A stretch of 34,612 nucleotides of DNA from Deltaproteobacteria bacterium (GCA_007693585.1 REDH01000033.1:1-34612); one strand, 5' to 3'. Counted from the stretch's first letter, positions 9,368 through 18,201 are shown. The notes: a model not told the origin generated them from the letters alone. Made by a program: numbers and translations.

Positions 9368-11146
9368 ATGCCCGTGACCGCTCCCCCCACGTCACCCGCG
9401 CGCGCCCGCATCCGCCCCCTGTTCGGGCTGGGCGTCTGCCTCGCAGCGTCCAGCCTCGTCCTCGCCGCCTGCGGGGACGGAGGCGATGTGCTCCCCGAGA
9501 GCGACGGGCCTGCCCTGCCCTCGAGCGGGACGCCGAGCCTGTCGGACACGGCGCCGTCCGCCGCGCCGGACACGGACGGACCGCCGGCCACCAGCGCCCC
9601 CCTCGACCCCGCCGCCTGTGGCGCCGAGGTCGTGCCCGTACGCCGCCTGAGCCACTTCGAGTACCGCCAGACCCTGCGCGACCTCTTCCCCGACGTGGAC
9701 CTGCCGAACCTCGACCTGCCCGCGGACAACCGCCCCAACGCCTTCGACAACGACGCCGAGTCCATGCTCGCCTCGAGCGTCCTCCTCGAACGCTGGATGG
9801 ACATCGGCCTCGCCATCGCCCGAACCCTCGGCGAGGACATCCGGGACCTCGTCGACTGCCGCCCCGCCGAAGAAGCCCCCGCCGAATGGCTGCGCTGCGG
9901 CGAGGCCTTCCTGCGGGACTTCGGCACCCGCGTCTTCCGCCGACCGCTCTCCGACGACGAGGTCGAGGTCTACGGCACCTTCTTCGGCGAGCCCCTCGAC
10001 GGCGCCGGATTCACCGAGCGCCTGCAGCTCACGCTCCAGTTCCTGCTGGCCGCCCCGGAGTTCCTCTACCGCATCGAGCGCCCCCTCGAGCCCCTCGCGC
10101 CCGGCGAGCAGGGCCCCCTCGACCCCTGGGCCCTCGCCTCCCGCCTGTCCTACTTCGCGTGGGGTTCCATGCCCGACGACGCGCTCCTCGCCGCCGCCGC
10201 GGACGGCTCGCTCCTCGATCCCGCCGTCCTGCGCGAGCACGCCACGCGCCTGCTCGCCGACGACCGCGCCCGCGAAGCCTTCAGCCACTTCCACGAGCAG
10301 TGGTTCGACGTGCGCCGCATCCAGTCCACCTTCAAGCTCCCCGAGGACGGCCTCACCGAAGCCCTGCGCGACGACATGCGCGAGCAGGCCCGCCGCTTCA
10401 TCCACGGCGTGCTCTTCGAGGAGGACGGCACCGTCGCCGACCTGCTCGCCAGTGACCGCGTCTTCCTCAACGCGCCGCTGGCCGAGCTCTACGACGTGCC
10501 CGTCGGCGCCACCGACGACGACGGCTGGTTCGAGACCCGGGTCGACGAGCGCGTCGGCATGCTCACCAAGCCCTTCTTCCTCGCCAGCCACGCCCACCCG
10601 GACAAGCCCTCCCTCGTGCTGCGCGGCGCCTTCGTCCTCGAACGCATCATGTGCGTCACCCTCGGCGCCCCGCCGCCGAACGCCGAGTCCGAGGCCGCCG
10701 CCGTCGAGGAGAGCATCGACGGCCCCCTCACCAACCGCCAGTTCTACGAGCTCATCACCGCCGACGCCGCGTGCACGAGCTGCCACCAGTCCATCAACCC
10801 CATCGGCGGCACCTTCGAGCACTTCGACACCATGGGCCGCTTCCGCACCCACGAGCCCAACGGCCTGCCCATCGACAGCCACGCCACCCTGCGCGACTGG
10901 AGCTTCACCGGCGCCCAGGACATGATGGAACAGCTCTCGAGCGACGACACCGTCGACCGCTGCATGGTCCAGACCTGGACCCGCTACGCCTGGGGCGGCG
11001 CCCCGGTCGTGCAGTCCACCTGCCACCTCGACGACCTGCGCGCCCGCTACCACGCCGAGGGCGGCTCCATCCGCGACCTGCAGCTCGCCATCGCCACGCA
11101 CCCGCACTTCGCGACCTGGGTCGAGCCCCCCGCCGAGACGCCGTGA
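9368..11146 (+). CDS. DUF1592/DUF1588-family lipoprotein with a CxxCH motif
   Basis: The 592-aa protein starts at ATG 9368, set by an AGGAGG 6 nt upstream. The signal ends in a lipobox L-A-A-C. A Ser/Thr/Pro-rich linker is followed by modules known from planctomycete-type proteins. These are a DUF1587-like VPVRRLSHFEYRQTLRDLF, a DUF1595-like FGTRVFRRPLSDDEVE with FLLAAPEFLYRIE, a DUF1592-like ALASRLSYFAWGSMPDD with FHEQWFD, and a DUF1588-like RVGMLTKPFFLASHAHPDKPS. A DUF1585-like end follows. CTSCH (Cys469, Cys472, His473) could bind heme c. Biochemical function is not established for the family. Its stop overlaps the GTG start of the next gene (GTGA), so translation is probably coupled. Products of this operon should meet in the periplasm or at the outer surface. 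Confidence 0.9.
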   Translation: MPVTAPPTSPARARIRPLFGLGVCLAASSLVLAACGDGGDVLPESDGPALPSSGTPSLSDTAPSAAPDTDGPPATSAPLDPAACGAEVVPVRRLSHFEYRQTLRDLFPDVDLPNLDLPADNRPNAFDNDAESMLASSVLLERWMDIGLAIARTLGEDIRDLVDCRPAEEAPAEWLRCGEAFLRDFGTRVFRRPLSDDEVEVYGTFFGEPLDGAGFTERLQLTLQFLLAAPEFLYRIERPLEPLAPGEQGPLDPWALASRLSYFAWGSMPDDALLAAAADGSLLDPAVLREHATRLLADDRAREAFSHFHEQWFDVRRIQSTFKLPEDGLTEALRDDMREQARRFIHGVLFEEDGTVADLLASDRVFLNAPLAELYDVPVGATDDDGWFETRVDERVGMLTKPFFLASHAHPDKPSLVLRGAFVLERIMCVTLGAPPPNAESEAAAVEESIDGPLTNRQFYELITADAACTSCHQSINPIGGTFEHFDTMGRFRTHEPNGLPIDSHATLRDWSFTGAQDMMEQLSSDDTVDRCMVQTWTRYAWGGAPVVQSTCHLDDLRARYHAEGGSIRDLQLAIATHPHFATWVEPPAETP

Positions 11147-13851
11147 ACCGACACCGACCCCATCGCGTCCGCCCTGCCCTGCGGACCCTCGGGACCCTCA
11201 CCGCGGCGGGGGCGCTGCTGCTGGCCGCGTGCGGGGACGACCCCGCGGCGACGGACAGCACGACGGGACCCTCGCCCTCCCCGCCCGGGGCTTCGGACGT
11301 CCCGGTATCGTCCGGAGAGGATGTCCCGACCGCGGCCTGCGACGAGGAGAGCCACGAGGCGTTCTTCGTCGAAGCCGTCTGGCCCACCCTCGGCACCACC
11401 TGCTTCGCGTGCCACGGCGGCTCCAGCATCGGCGCCCTCGGCTCCGACCTCCGCCTCGTCGAGGTCCGCACGGCGGTGGACCACACCACCAACTACGCCA
11501 CGGCCCGCGACATCGCCCTGCGCGAGCAGGACGGCCGCTCCCTCCTGCTGCGCAAGCCGCTCGGCGAGCTCGACCACGGCGGCGGACCCCTGTTGCGCGA
11601 GGAGGACGAGGCCTTCGCCGCCCTCGTCGCCTTCGTCGAGCGCGTCTCCGCCGGGACCTGCGACGCCCCCGACGGCCACACCGCAGCCCCCGCCGGTCTC
11701 GCCAGCCTGCGCTGGAACGACGAGGCCGTGGAGGTGCGCCTGGGCCGCGTGACCCCGATCGCCGTGCAGGCCCTCGACGCGGACGGCAACACCCTCCGGA
11801 TGCCCGATGGCCTCCGCGTCACGGTGGCGGACGAGTCCATCGCCCGCGTGGAGGGCACCTCCCGCCTCCGCGGACTCCAGGAAGGCACCACCACGGTCAC
11901 CGCCCGCGTCGGCGACCTCTCCAGCCCCGCCCTGCCCGTCACCGTGCGCCCGAACCCGGACTTCGGCACAGCGGCGCTGCGCGTGCACCCCGAACAGCTC
12001 GTGCTCGCCCCGGGCGACACCCGCGTGCTCTCCGCCACCCTCCGCGAGCGCACCGGCGACCGGATCCCCGGCGCCCAGCCCCTGTGGCGCTCCGCCCACC
12101 CCGACGTCGCGACGGTGGACGAACACGGTCTCCTCACCGCCGTCGCCCCGGGCACCGCCGAGATTCGGGCGGAGTTCGAGGGGGCCACGAGCCCACCCCT
12201 CACCGTGCGCGTCACCGACGCCGCCACCGCGCTCGACGTGCGCTGGACCCTGCCCACCAGCGACGCCAGCGCCGCCACGCACCACCTGCTCGCCGCGGAC
12301 GTGCGCACCTGGCCCGTGGACAACCCGCGCTCCTTCGGGACCCCGGTGGTCGCCGAGCGCGCGGTGCTGCTGGTCGATGGCGCGGAGCACGGCCCCCTGG
12401 AGGCCTCCATCGATGGCGTCCGCGGGCAGATCGACCTCTCCACCCTCGACGTGGACTCCGCCGAGCTGCGGATCCGCGTGGAACATGGCGGAGAGACCGT
12501 GGTGTCCCCGCCCCGCGTGCTGAGCCGCGTGACGGCGGCGGAGGACGAGACGTGGCGCACCCTCGGCGGGGAGAATCCGCCGCAGTGGCGCTCGCTCTAC
12601 GGCGTGGAGGCGCGGCTCTTCGCGCTGGACGGACATTTGCACCTGCTCGCGAACCGGTGCGGACGGGAGTGCTCGCTGCTGCTGCACCAGTTCGATCTGT
12701 CGAACCCGGGCGGGGAGTGGCGAGGCGTGCAGTACCGCCAGCGGGTGCAGCTCGACTGGGACGGACAGCCGCCGGAGCGGGAGGAGGAATCGAGCCGCGT
12801 GAACCTGCCGCGGTTCGCCGGCTGGGGCTGGCCCTCGGCGGACGCGCGGGAGCCGCACGTGATGCCGGGGACGCCGGAGCGGCTCATCGTCTGGAGCAAC
12901 GAGGACGCCCGCACGCGCTTCAACCTGGAGGGGGAACCGGAGCGATTCTGGTACGACTGTCATGTGGCGCGCTGGAGCGACTCGGCGGGGCTGGACGGCA
13001 ACGGCGGCTGGCGGCTGCTCTCGCGGGAGAACCCGGCGTTCCTGGACGAACTGAGGCGGGACACGATGCCCGAGGAGCGCGGAGACCAGCGGCACCCCGC
13101 GGGCGTGGACATGGACCGGACCGAGGACTGCAACACGCCACATCTGGCGCTCGTCGACGGCGCACCGACGGTGGCCTACGTGGCGACACCGGTGCCCGAC
13201 AACGTCTGGCGGCTGCGGGTGCGCCGCTGGACCGGCAGCGAGTGGGAGAACGCCGGGCCGGTGCTCGATCTGCCGCCGATGGCGCGCATCCACGACATGA
13301 TTGCGGATGGAGAGGGACGGCTCATCGCCATCGTGGACACCCCGCAGCAGGAGGCGGAGCTTCTCCAGCTCTCGGGCGGGGCGTGGCGGCCGATCGGCTT
13401 CGAGGGCCCGGCGCGGGCGGTGCGGGAGACCGCGGGTGGCCACCTCGTGGTGGGTGCGGTCGTCGAGGGAGACCTCACCGTCCATGTGCGCGAAGGAGAC
13501 CGCTGGCGGCCGCTCGGGGCGCGGCTCAACCGGAGCGCCTGGCAGGACGCGCACGAGGTGGACCTGGTGGTGACCGGCGACCGCATCGCCGTGGTGTGGA
13601 CCGAGGGCCCGCTCGAGGGGACGCGTATGGTGTGGGCGGCGGTGTGGCTGGAGGACGCGTGGGACGTCGTGGGGGGGGCGCCGGTGGAGATGGACCCGGA
13701 CGTCCGGGCCATCGACGTGCGGGGAGTGATCGACGCGGACGGACACCTGTCCGTGACGTGGGCGCAGCCCAACACGCGGGACGAGGATCTTCAGGGGGGT
13801 GTGCGAAGCTGGTTCCGGCATGTCCGGCGCACGGCCTCCCCCCTGTTCTGA
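11143..13851 (+). CDS. Lipoprotein with c-type heme domain, two Big-like domains and a large C-terminal region
   Basis: The 902-aa frame starts at GTG 11143, overlapping the previous stop by 4 nt. A signal with LLLAAC is followed by a Ser/Pro linker. A cytochrome-like domain follows: CFACHGG (Cys87, Cys90, His91) then LREQDGRSLLLRKPLGE and GGGPLLREEDEAFAALVAFVE, as in planctomycete-type cytochrome domains. Two bacterial Ig-like (Big_2) domains follow around residues 185-265 and 280-365, each with the V-A-x-V-[D/E] plus G-T-A/T pattern. The last 430 residues contain Trp-rich repeats with the RRWTGSEWENAG type, suggesting a beta-propeller. Codons change from C-ending to G-ending near base 12540, just before this C-terminal region. 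A surface electron-transfer or binding scaffold is inferred; no exact function is known. Confidence 0.85.
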   Translation: MNRHRPHRVRPALRTLGTLTAAGALLLAACGDDPAATDSTTGPSPSPPGASDVPVSSGEDVPTAACDEESHEAFFVEAVWPTLGTTCFACHGGSSIGALGSDLRLVEVRTAVDHTTNYATARDIALREQDGRSLLLRKPLGELDHGGGPLLREEDEAFAALVAFVERVSAGTCDAPDGHTAAPAGLASLRWNDEAVEVRLGRVTPIAVQALDADGNTLRMPDGLRVTVADESIARVEGTSRLRGLQEGTTTVTARVGDLSSPALPVTVRPNPDFGTAALRVHPEQLVLAPGDTRVLSATLRERTGDRIPGAQPLWRSAHPDVATVDEHGLLTAVAPGTAEIRAEFEGATSPPLTVRVTDAATALDVRWTLPTSDASAATHHLLAADVRTWPVDNPRSFGTPVVAERAVLLVDGAEHGPLEASIDGVRGQIDLSTLDVDSAELRIRVEHGGETVVSPPRVLSRVTAAEDETWRTLGGENPPQWRSLYGVEARLFALDGHLHLLANRCGRECSLLLHQFDLSNPGGEWRGVQYRQRVQLDWDGQPPEREEESSRVNLPRFAGWGWPSADAREPHVMPGTPERLIVWSNEDARTRFNLEGEPERFWYDCHVARWSDSAGLDGNGGWRLLSRENPAFLDELRRDTMPEERGDQRHPAGVDMDRTEDCNTPHLALVDGAPTVAYVATPVPDNVWRLRVRRWTGSEWENAGPVLDLPPMARIHDMIADGEGRLIAIVDTPQQEAELLQLSGGAWRPIGFEGPARAVRETAGGHLVVGAVVEGDLTVHVREGDRWRPLGARLNRSAWQDAHEVDLVVTGDRIAVVWTEGPLEGTRMVWAAVWLEDAWDVVGGAPVEMDPDVRAIDVRGVIDADGHLSVTWAQPNTRDEDLQGGVRSWFRHVRRTASPLF

Positions 13852-13867
13852 TGCAAGGAGAGCGAGC

Positions 13868-15493
13868 ATGAGCACGAAGCGACAGCAGTCCCGACGCGGC
13901 ATCGACCGGCGGACGTTCTTCAAGGCGGCAGGCCTCGGGGCCGGCGCCTTCATGCTGCCCTCCCTCGCGCCGCGCACGGCCGCGGCCGGCGGAGGGTCGT
14001 CGCGCCCACCGCGGGTCATCTTCATGCTGACGGAGCTGGGGTGGAACCCGTTCGCCTTCCGGATGGCGCCCCCCGGAGCGCCCGAGGAGGTCCTGCTGCG
14101 CAGTGCCTACCACCCGGCATACAACAACCAGCCCGACCCGCTCTCCTGGGAGCTGGACCTGCGCACCACACCCCGGGATCGCTGGAGCGAGATCCTCGCG
14201 CCGCTCTACGACATTCGCGACGAGGTGATCGCCCTGGACGGCCTCGGCATGCTCAGCATCGGGACCGACAACCTGGGAGACGGGCACGCCGTGGGCTGGA
14301 ACCACGCGCTCACGGGACACCCGGCCGGGAGCTTCATCACCGGGCAACGGGCCATGGCCGGCCGGCGGAGCATCGACATGGAGATCGCGCACCACCTCCG
14401 CGCGCGGTATCCGCACCTCTCGGACCTGGCCGTGCTGCACATGCTGGTCGGCTACCCCGGCTGGGGCGGCGGTGGCACGGACACGTTCCACCACTGGTTC
14501 TATGACGAGACCCCGGACGGCAGCATCTTCAAGGTGCACCGCGAGGGGGAAGTGCGCCGCCTGCACGACCGCGTCTTCGGCGCGGGGCTCCCCGGGGACG
14601 ATGCGGACGCCCTCTCGCGCGCCCAGGGAGCGATGCTCGATGCCCTCGGCGACCGCTACGCCGCGGTGTCGTCCCGGCTGAGCGGCGGGGACCGCAACCG
14701 ACTGGAGCTGCACCGACAGCTCATCAGCGACGCCCGTCAGCGCATGCGCGTCCTCGAGGAGATGGTGTGCGAGGTGCCCGACGCCCCGATGACGCGCGGT
14801 GAATGGTGGAACAGCCCGCTGTCCGGCGGGGAGGCCCACCGGGCGAACATCGAGGCCTTCTTCAACCTCGCGGCGATCGCGCTGTCCTGCGACCTCTCGC
14901 GGGTGATCTGCATGGAGTTTGCCAACCAGGGCCCTTACCTCGGCGACCTCTTCGGTGCACAGGACGCGGACTTCCACGAACGCTACTCCCACGGCACGAA
15001 CCCACCGGCCCGCTGGTTCGGGGTGGAGGGGTCGCGCGCCACACAGGCGCAGTACGACTGGTGGCTCGAGGCGTACCCGGTCCTCACGCGCAAGAACCGG
15101 TTCCACACGTCGCAGGCCGCGCAGCTCGCTCAGCTCCTGCAGAGCATCCCGGACGGCGAGGGGACGCTGCTCGACAACACCCTCATCGTGCTGATGGACG
15201 AGATCTCGCACGGCAGCCACGGCCACGATCAGTGGCCGGTCGTTCTGATCGGGGGCAACGCGTTCCGAAAGGGCCGCTACATCCGTTTCCCGCGCACGAA
15301 CCCGAGCCCCGGGCGCATGTTCAGCGCGTCCGGCGCTTACAGCGGCGTACCGCACAACCACCTGCTCGTCTCCATCCTCCAGCACTTCGGCATCGAGACG
15401 GACACGATGGGGGTGGACAGCGTCCAGGCGCGCGCGCCCGGCCAGGCCTCGCGCACCATCAGCCTCACCGGGCCGCTGCACGAGCTCACCTGA
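13868..15493 (+). CDS. Tat-exported DUF1552 family protein
   Basis: The 541-aa protein begins at ATG 13868, with AAGGAG 7 nt upstream and 16 bp after the previous gene. The N-terminus carries a twin-arginine signal (DRRTFFKAAG, Arg14-Arg15, then a hydrophobic AGAFMLPSLAP and an A-x-A cleavage site), so it is exported folded. The body matches DUF1552: GWNHALTGHPAGSFITG, the central helical DRNRLELHRQLISDARQRM, NLAAIALSCDLSRVICMEF, and the C-terminal LIVLMDEISHGSHGHDQWPVVLIGG. That last part resembles the metal-binding end of alkaline-phosphatase-like (DUF1501-type) proteins. DUF1552 and DUF1592 genes are commonly paired in planctomycetes and myxobacteria. The Tat signal suggests a bound cofactor or metal, which is inference. 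It is the last gene of the three-gene operon. Confidence 0.9.
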   Translation: MSTKRQQSRRGIDRRTFFKAAGLGAGAFMLPSLAPRTAAAGGGSSRPPRVIFMLTELGWNPFAFRMAPPGAPEEVLLRSAYHPAYNNQPDPLSWELDLRTTPRDRWSEILAPLYDIRDEVIALDGLGMLSIGTDNLGDGHAVGWNHALTGHPAGSFITGQRAMAGRRSIDMEIAHHLRARYPHLSDLAVLHMLVGYPGWGGGGTDTFHHWFYDETPDGSIFKVHREGEVRRLHDRVFGAGLPGDDADALSRAQGAMLDALGDRYAAVSSRLSGGDRNRLELHRQLISDARQRMRVLEEMVCEVPDAPMTRGEWWNSPLSGGEAHRANIEAFFNLAAIALSCDLSRVICMEFANQGPYLGDLFGAQDADFHERYSHGTNPPARWFGVEGSRATQAQYDWWLEAYPVLTRKNRFHTSQAAQLAQLLQSIPDGEGTLLDNTLIVLMDEISHGSHGHDQWPVVLIGGNAFRKGRYIRFPRTNPSPGRMFSASGAYSGVPHNHLLVSILQHFGIETDTMGVDSVQARAPGQASRTISLTGPLHELT

Positions 15494-15596
15494 GCGCGTG
15501 GGGGGGGCGCCGGCGTGCCGCCGCGCTGCTGCACGGGCGGGGGAAGCTCACCCGAGCGCGTGTGGGCGCCCGCCCTCCACCGCATGCAGCCGCGAA

Positions 15597-15642
15597 GAAT
15601 CAGGCTTCCTTGCGCCGCTGCGGTCCGGCGCGGTGAGGTGTC
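15597..15642. repeat. 46-bp hairpin repeat, copy 1
   Basis: An identical 46-bp sequence occurs here and at 16730-16775 in the same orientation. It contains a GCGCCG / CGGCGC inverted repeat (stem 6 bp, loop CTGCGGTC). This copy lies 57 bp beyond the stop of the minus-strand lipoprotein gene, within the convergent gap after the DUF1552 gene. The remaining gap (15494-15698) shows no gene. Confidence 0.8.
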
Positions 15643-15698
15643 TCCAGCCCATCGAGCTGGCGCATCGCCCCACCGTGACGAATCGGTGGCCTCCCACT

Positions 15699-16364
15699 CT
15701 ACTGTGGCGGCTCGGTGGACTCTTCACTTGCACCGTCCATCGGATCGACGATGTCGGTGTAGAAGTAGACCGTCTCGACCGTGGGGTGACGAGCTGCCCG
15801 GAGCACGGTCTCGGTGTCGCATTCGGGAGCCCAGCCAAAGCCAGACTGTCTCGACCAGGCCAATCCGGGTGGGTCGGAAAGCGCGCGGTCGGCCATATGA
15901 GGCAGGGCTGCATGCTCGAAAAAGCACCGCCGATCCCTGTCGATCACCCACTCCATCTCGTCGCAGATCTCCGGGTTCTCCGACGAGGAGGAACTGCCTG
16001 GGGGAACCGGCATATTGGGACGCGGCGGCACAGGCTCGACGCAATCCCAGTCCGACATGCTCCGATCGAAGAAGAACATGACCCACTGCTCTTCGCACGC
16101 ATCGAGGGCTTCCTGACCACCGGTGATGACCGCAAGCGCCTCCTCTTCGGAACGAAGCGGATACAACGCATCGCAGGAGTCCGGGTCGGGCGCAGTGCTT
16201 CCCGGATCCAGCGGGGACTCCGCCCGCGGACTCGTGCCATCCGGCGGTGCGGACTCCTCTGCATCGCTGCCGCAGGCGCCCAGGAGGAGGCAGACACATG
16301 CAAGCCATACACCGAGCCGACCTGGCGCTTTCGCCTCTGCTCCGAGACCTTCATCAGAAGGCAA
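15699..16364 (-). CDS. Small Cys-containing lipoprotein, start uncertain
   Basis: The frame encodes a clear lipoprotein signal, GRLGVWLACVCLLLGAC, then CGSDAEES and a Pro/Ser linker. About 150 acidic residues follow, with scattered Cys (PDSCDALYP, DWDCVEP, PEICDE, RRCFFEH, PECDTE) that could form disulfides. I recognise no family. No ATG lies close upstream in frame: TTG 16364 is used here (221 aa). ATG 16460 would add 32 residues. ATG 16354 is well placed but in another frame, and a single-base slip would join its basic start (MKVSEQRRKR) to the signal. A run of nine C (minus strand) lies at 16404-16396. The gene may be misread, phase-variable or decayed. It is flanked by the two 46-bp repeats. 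Confidence 0.6.
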   Translation of the reverse strand: MPSDEGLGAEAKAPGRLGVWLACVCLLLGACGSDAEESAPPDGTSPRAESPLDPGSTAPDPDSCDALYPLRSEEEALAVITGGQEALDACEEQWVMFFFDRSMSDWDCVEPVPPRPNMPVPPGSSSSSENPEICDEMEWVIDRDRRCFFEHAALPHMADRALSDPPGLAWSRQSGFGWAPECDTETVLRAARHPTVETVYFYTDIVDPMDGASEESTEPPQ

Positions 16365-16524
16365 CGTCGCGCCGGCCCGGGCTGTGACTACAGATGGGGG
16401 GGGGCTACAATGCACAAAACACCCTCGGCGGGGAACCGCGTGGCTGCAGTTCCGATCCATGTTGTCAATCCTACGCCCATACGACATAGGGATTGCAATC
16501 AGGTTAGCAGCCAATTCAATGGAT

Positions 16525-16569
16525 ATCAACCCCCAGCTCGGATCAACAGACATCAACCCCCAGCTCGGA
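16525..16569. repeat. Two 18-bp direct repeats in an AT-richer gap
   Basis: ATCAACCCCCAGCTCGGA occurs at 16525-16542 and again at 16552-16569, 27 bp apart (about 2.5 helical turns), in a stretch visibly lower in GC than the rest. It is 161-205 bp upstream of the minus-strand lipoprotein start. It may be a tandem protein-binding site. The rest of the 16365-16794 gap holds the C9/G9 run and the second 46-bp repeat, and no gene that I can see. Confidence 0.6.
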
Positions 16570-16729
16570 GTCACAAGACGCTTCTCGGATTGCCACCCTC
16601 TCGAGCCGAATCCTCGCGACACTCGGGCCGGTCGTCGCAGAGCCGTCGTGTCTGGGATACGGCTTGTCGGCCGTCGTCGAAGCGCCCGGAGAGGTTCAGT
16701 GCGCAGTGACACCCTCGCCCGGACAACGC

Positions 16730-16775
16730 GAATCAGGCTTCCTTGCGCCGCTGCGGTCCGGCGCGGTGAGGTGTC
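16730..16775. repeat. 46-bp hairpin repeat, copy 2
   Basis: This second identical copy of the unit at 15597-15642 starts 1133 bp after it. It lies 19 bp beyond the desaturase stop (minus strand). As both copies follow the 3' ends of minus-strand genes, a role in transcript ending or mRNA protection is possible. No T-run adjoins the stem. Confidence 0.8.
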
Positions 16776-16794
16776 CGGTTCCTGTGTCTCCGGC

Positions 16795-17988
16795 TCACGA
16801 CGCGAGGGCTTCCTCGCGCTCGTCGCCGGACTCGGCGGGCGGACTGGTCCGGGCCCAGCGCATGGCCTTTCGTCCGCTGAGCACATCCATCATGCGGCGG
16901 GCGCGGCGGAAGACGTTCTCCTCGACGTAGGGGACGCCGTACTTCTCGCAGAGGGCCTTGACGCGGGGCTGTGCGCGGCGGACCTGGAGCATGGTCATGT
17001 CGGGCCAGAGGTGGTGCTCGATCTGGTAGTTGAGCCACATCTGGGGCCAGTCCACGAGGTCGGAGCCGGTGCGGTAGTTGGCGGAGCCGAGGATCTGGCG
17101 CAGGAGGAATTCGGGGCGGGAGCGGACGGGTTCGTCGAAGCGGTAGAGGTCATCGGCGGTGTGGTTGGGGCCGATGATGAGGAAGGCGTGGACGTTGCCG
17201 ATGGCTTCGGCGGCGAGGGTGTTGAGGAGGACGTTGGTGGCGGCGATGGGTCCCAGCGGGAGGAAGGCGGCGGGGAGCGCGACGAAGCGGAAGCCGAGGT
17301 TGGGGAGGAGGGACTGCTTCCAGAAGCGTCGTCCTCGGGGGGAGCGTGGGTCGAGGAGTTCGATGCGTTCGGGTTCGGGCTGGCGTGCTCTTCGGGCTTC
17401 GGCGCGTTCGAGGGCGCGCCAGGTGCTGGGGGCGTAGTAGACCCACTTCCAGGTGACGGAGAGCACGGCGACGAGGGCGGTGCGCTGCCAGGGCAGGAGG
17501 CCCTTCTCATCCATCCAGGCGGTGTTGCGTTCGAGGAGGTCGGGGTCCTCGTCCTCGCCGAGGTTGTAGTGGTGGAGGAAGTCGTGTTCCTCGTGCCAGG
17601 CTTCGGGGAGGATCCAGTCCATCCAGTCGCGCAGTCTGCGTCGTCCGCGGGCGAAGACCTTGCTGGTGTAGTGTTCGGGGATGCCGGGGACGCGGTCGTA
17701 GCTGCGGTGGCTGATGTGGTGGGTGAGGAGCCAGCGGGTGAGCAGGCCCTGGGACATCAGGAGTGCGGAGAGGGGGTTTGGGGCCATCCAGGCGGTGCCG
17801 TAGCCGAGGGCGGTGCAGAGGCGGCCCCAGCGCTGGATGCGCTGGAGGTGGTCGATGTCGTCCTGGCCGGCGTGGGCGCGGATCTCCTTCGCGAGGGCAT
17901 CGAGCTCGGCGGCGAGTGCGGCGGCGTCGATGTGGGTGAAGTCCTCGACTTCGGGTGCGGCTGGGTCGGAAGCGGTTGCGGAGGTCAA
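16795..17988 (-). CDS. Membrane fatty acid desaturase
   Basis: This integral-membrane di-iron desaturase (PF00487 type) has all three histidine boxes. From TTG 17988 these are HHISH (His90, His91, His94), H-DFL-HH (His135, His139, His140, with His132 just before), and QIEHH (His325, His326). The Q-x-x-HH third box and GSANYRTG...NYQIEHHLWP resemble acyl-lipid or front-end-like desaturases, but no cytochrome b5 domain is present. Hydrophobic segments lie around LLPNLGFRFVALPAAFLPLGPIAA. Reading from TTG 17988 gives 397 aa with GAGG 7 nt upstream; the frame is open back to TTG 18126, which adds 46 Pro/Ala-rich residues unlike the family. The exact bond position is not readable. It is divergent from the diguanylate cyclase gene. 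Confidence 0.88.
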   Translation of the reverse strand: MTSATASDPAAPEVEDFTHIDAAALAAELDALAKEIRAHAGQDDIDHLQRIQRWGRLCTALGYGTAWMAPNPLSALLMSQGLLTRWLLTHHISHRSYDRVPGIPEHYTSKVFARGRRRLRDWMDWILPEAWHEEHDFLHHYNLGEDEDPDLLERNTAWMDEKGLLPWQRTALVAVLSVTWKWVYYAPSTWRALERAEARRARQPEPERIELLDPRSPRGRRFWKQSLLPNLGFRFVALPAAFLPLGPIAATNVLLNTLAAEAIGNVHAFLIIGPNHTADDLYRFDEPVRSRPEFLLRQILGSANYRTGSDLVDWPQMWLNYQIEHHLWPDMTMLQVRRAQPRVKALCEKYGVPYVEENVFRRARRMMDVLSGRKAMRWARTSPPAESGDEREEALAS

Positions 17989-18132
17989 GGTGGGGCCTCG
18001 GGGCGTCGGAGCGGCCCGCGTTGAGCTCGGCGTCGTGTCGGGGTCGGGTTGGCGGGCGAGGGGCGCGCCGGCGGGCGCGCATGGTGTAGCATGTCGGTGC
18101 GGGGCGGGCGAGGGGAAGCGGCACAACGCGGC

Positions 18133-18161
18133 TTGACTTCGGGGGTGGTGGTCGCGAGAAC
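18133..18161 (+). promoter_or_regulatory. Candidate promoter of the diguanylate cyclase run
   Basis: TTGACT (18133-18138, 5/6) is followed after 17 bp by GAGAAC (18156-18161, 3/6), about 40 bp before ATG 18202. It lies in the divergent gap opposite the desaturase start. Confidence 0.3.
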
Positions 18162-18201
18162 GGCGGCGTGCGGTGGCGTGAGCGTGCGGATCGAGGAGCC
18201 C

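Noticed and set aside
11047-14025. Minus-strand 992-aa frame over the heme-Big lipoprotein
   Set aside because: It has no domains or signal and is antisense to a gene with lipobox, CxxCH and Big-like domains.
15597-16775. Insertion sequence or composite transposon
   Set aside because: The repeats are direct, only 46 bp, and no transposase or inverted ends lie between them.
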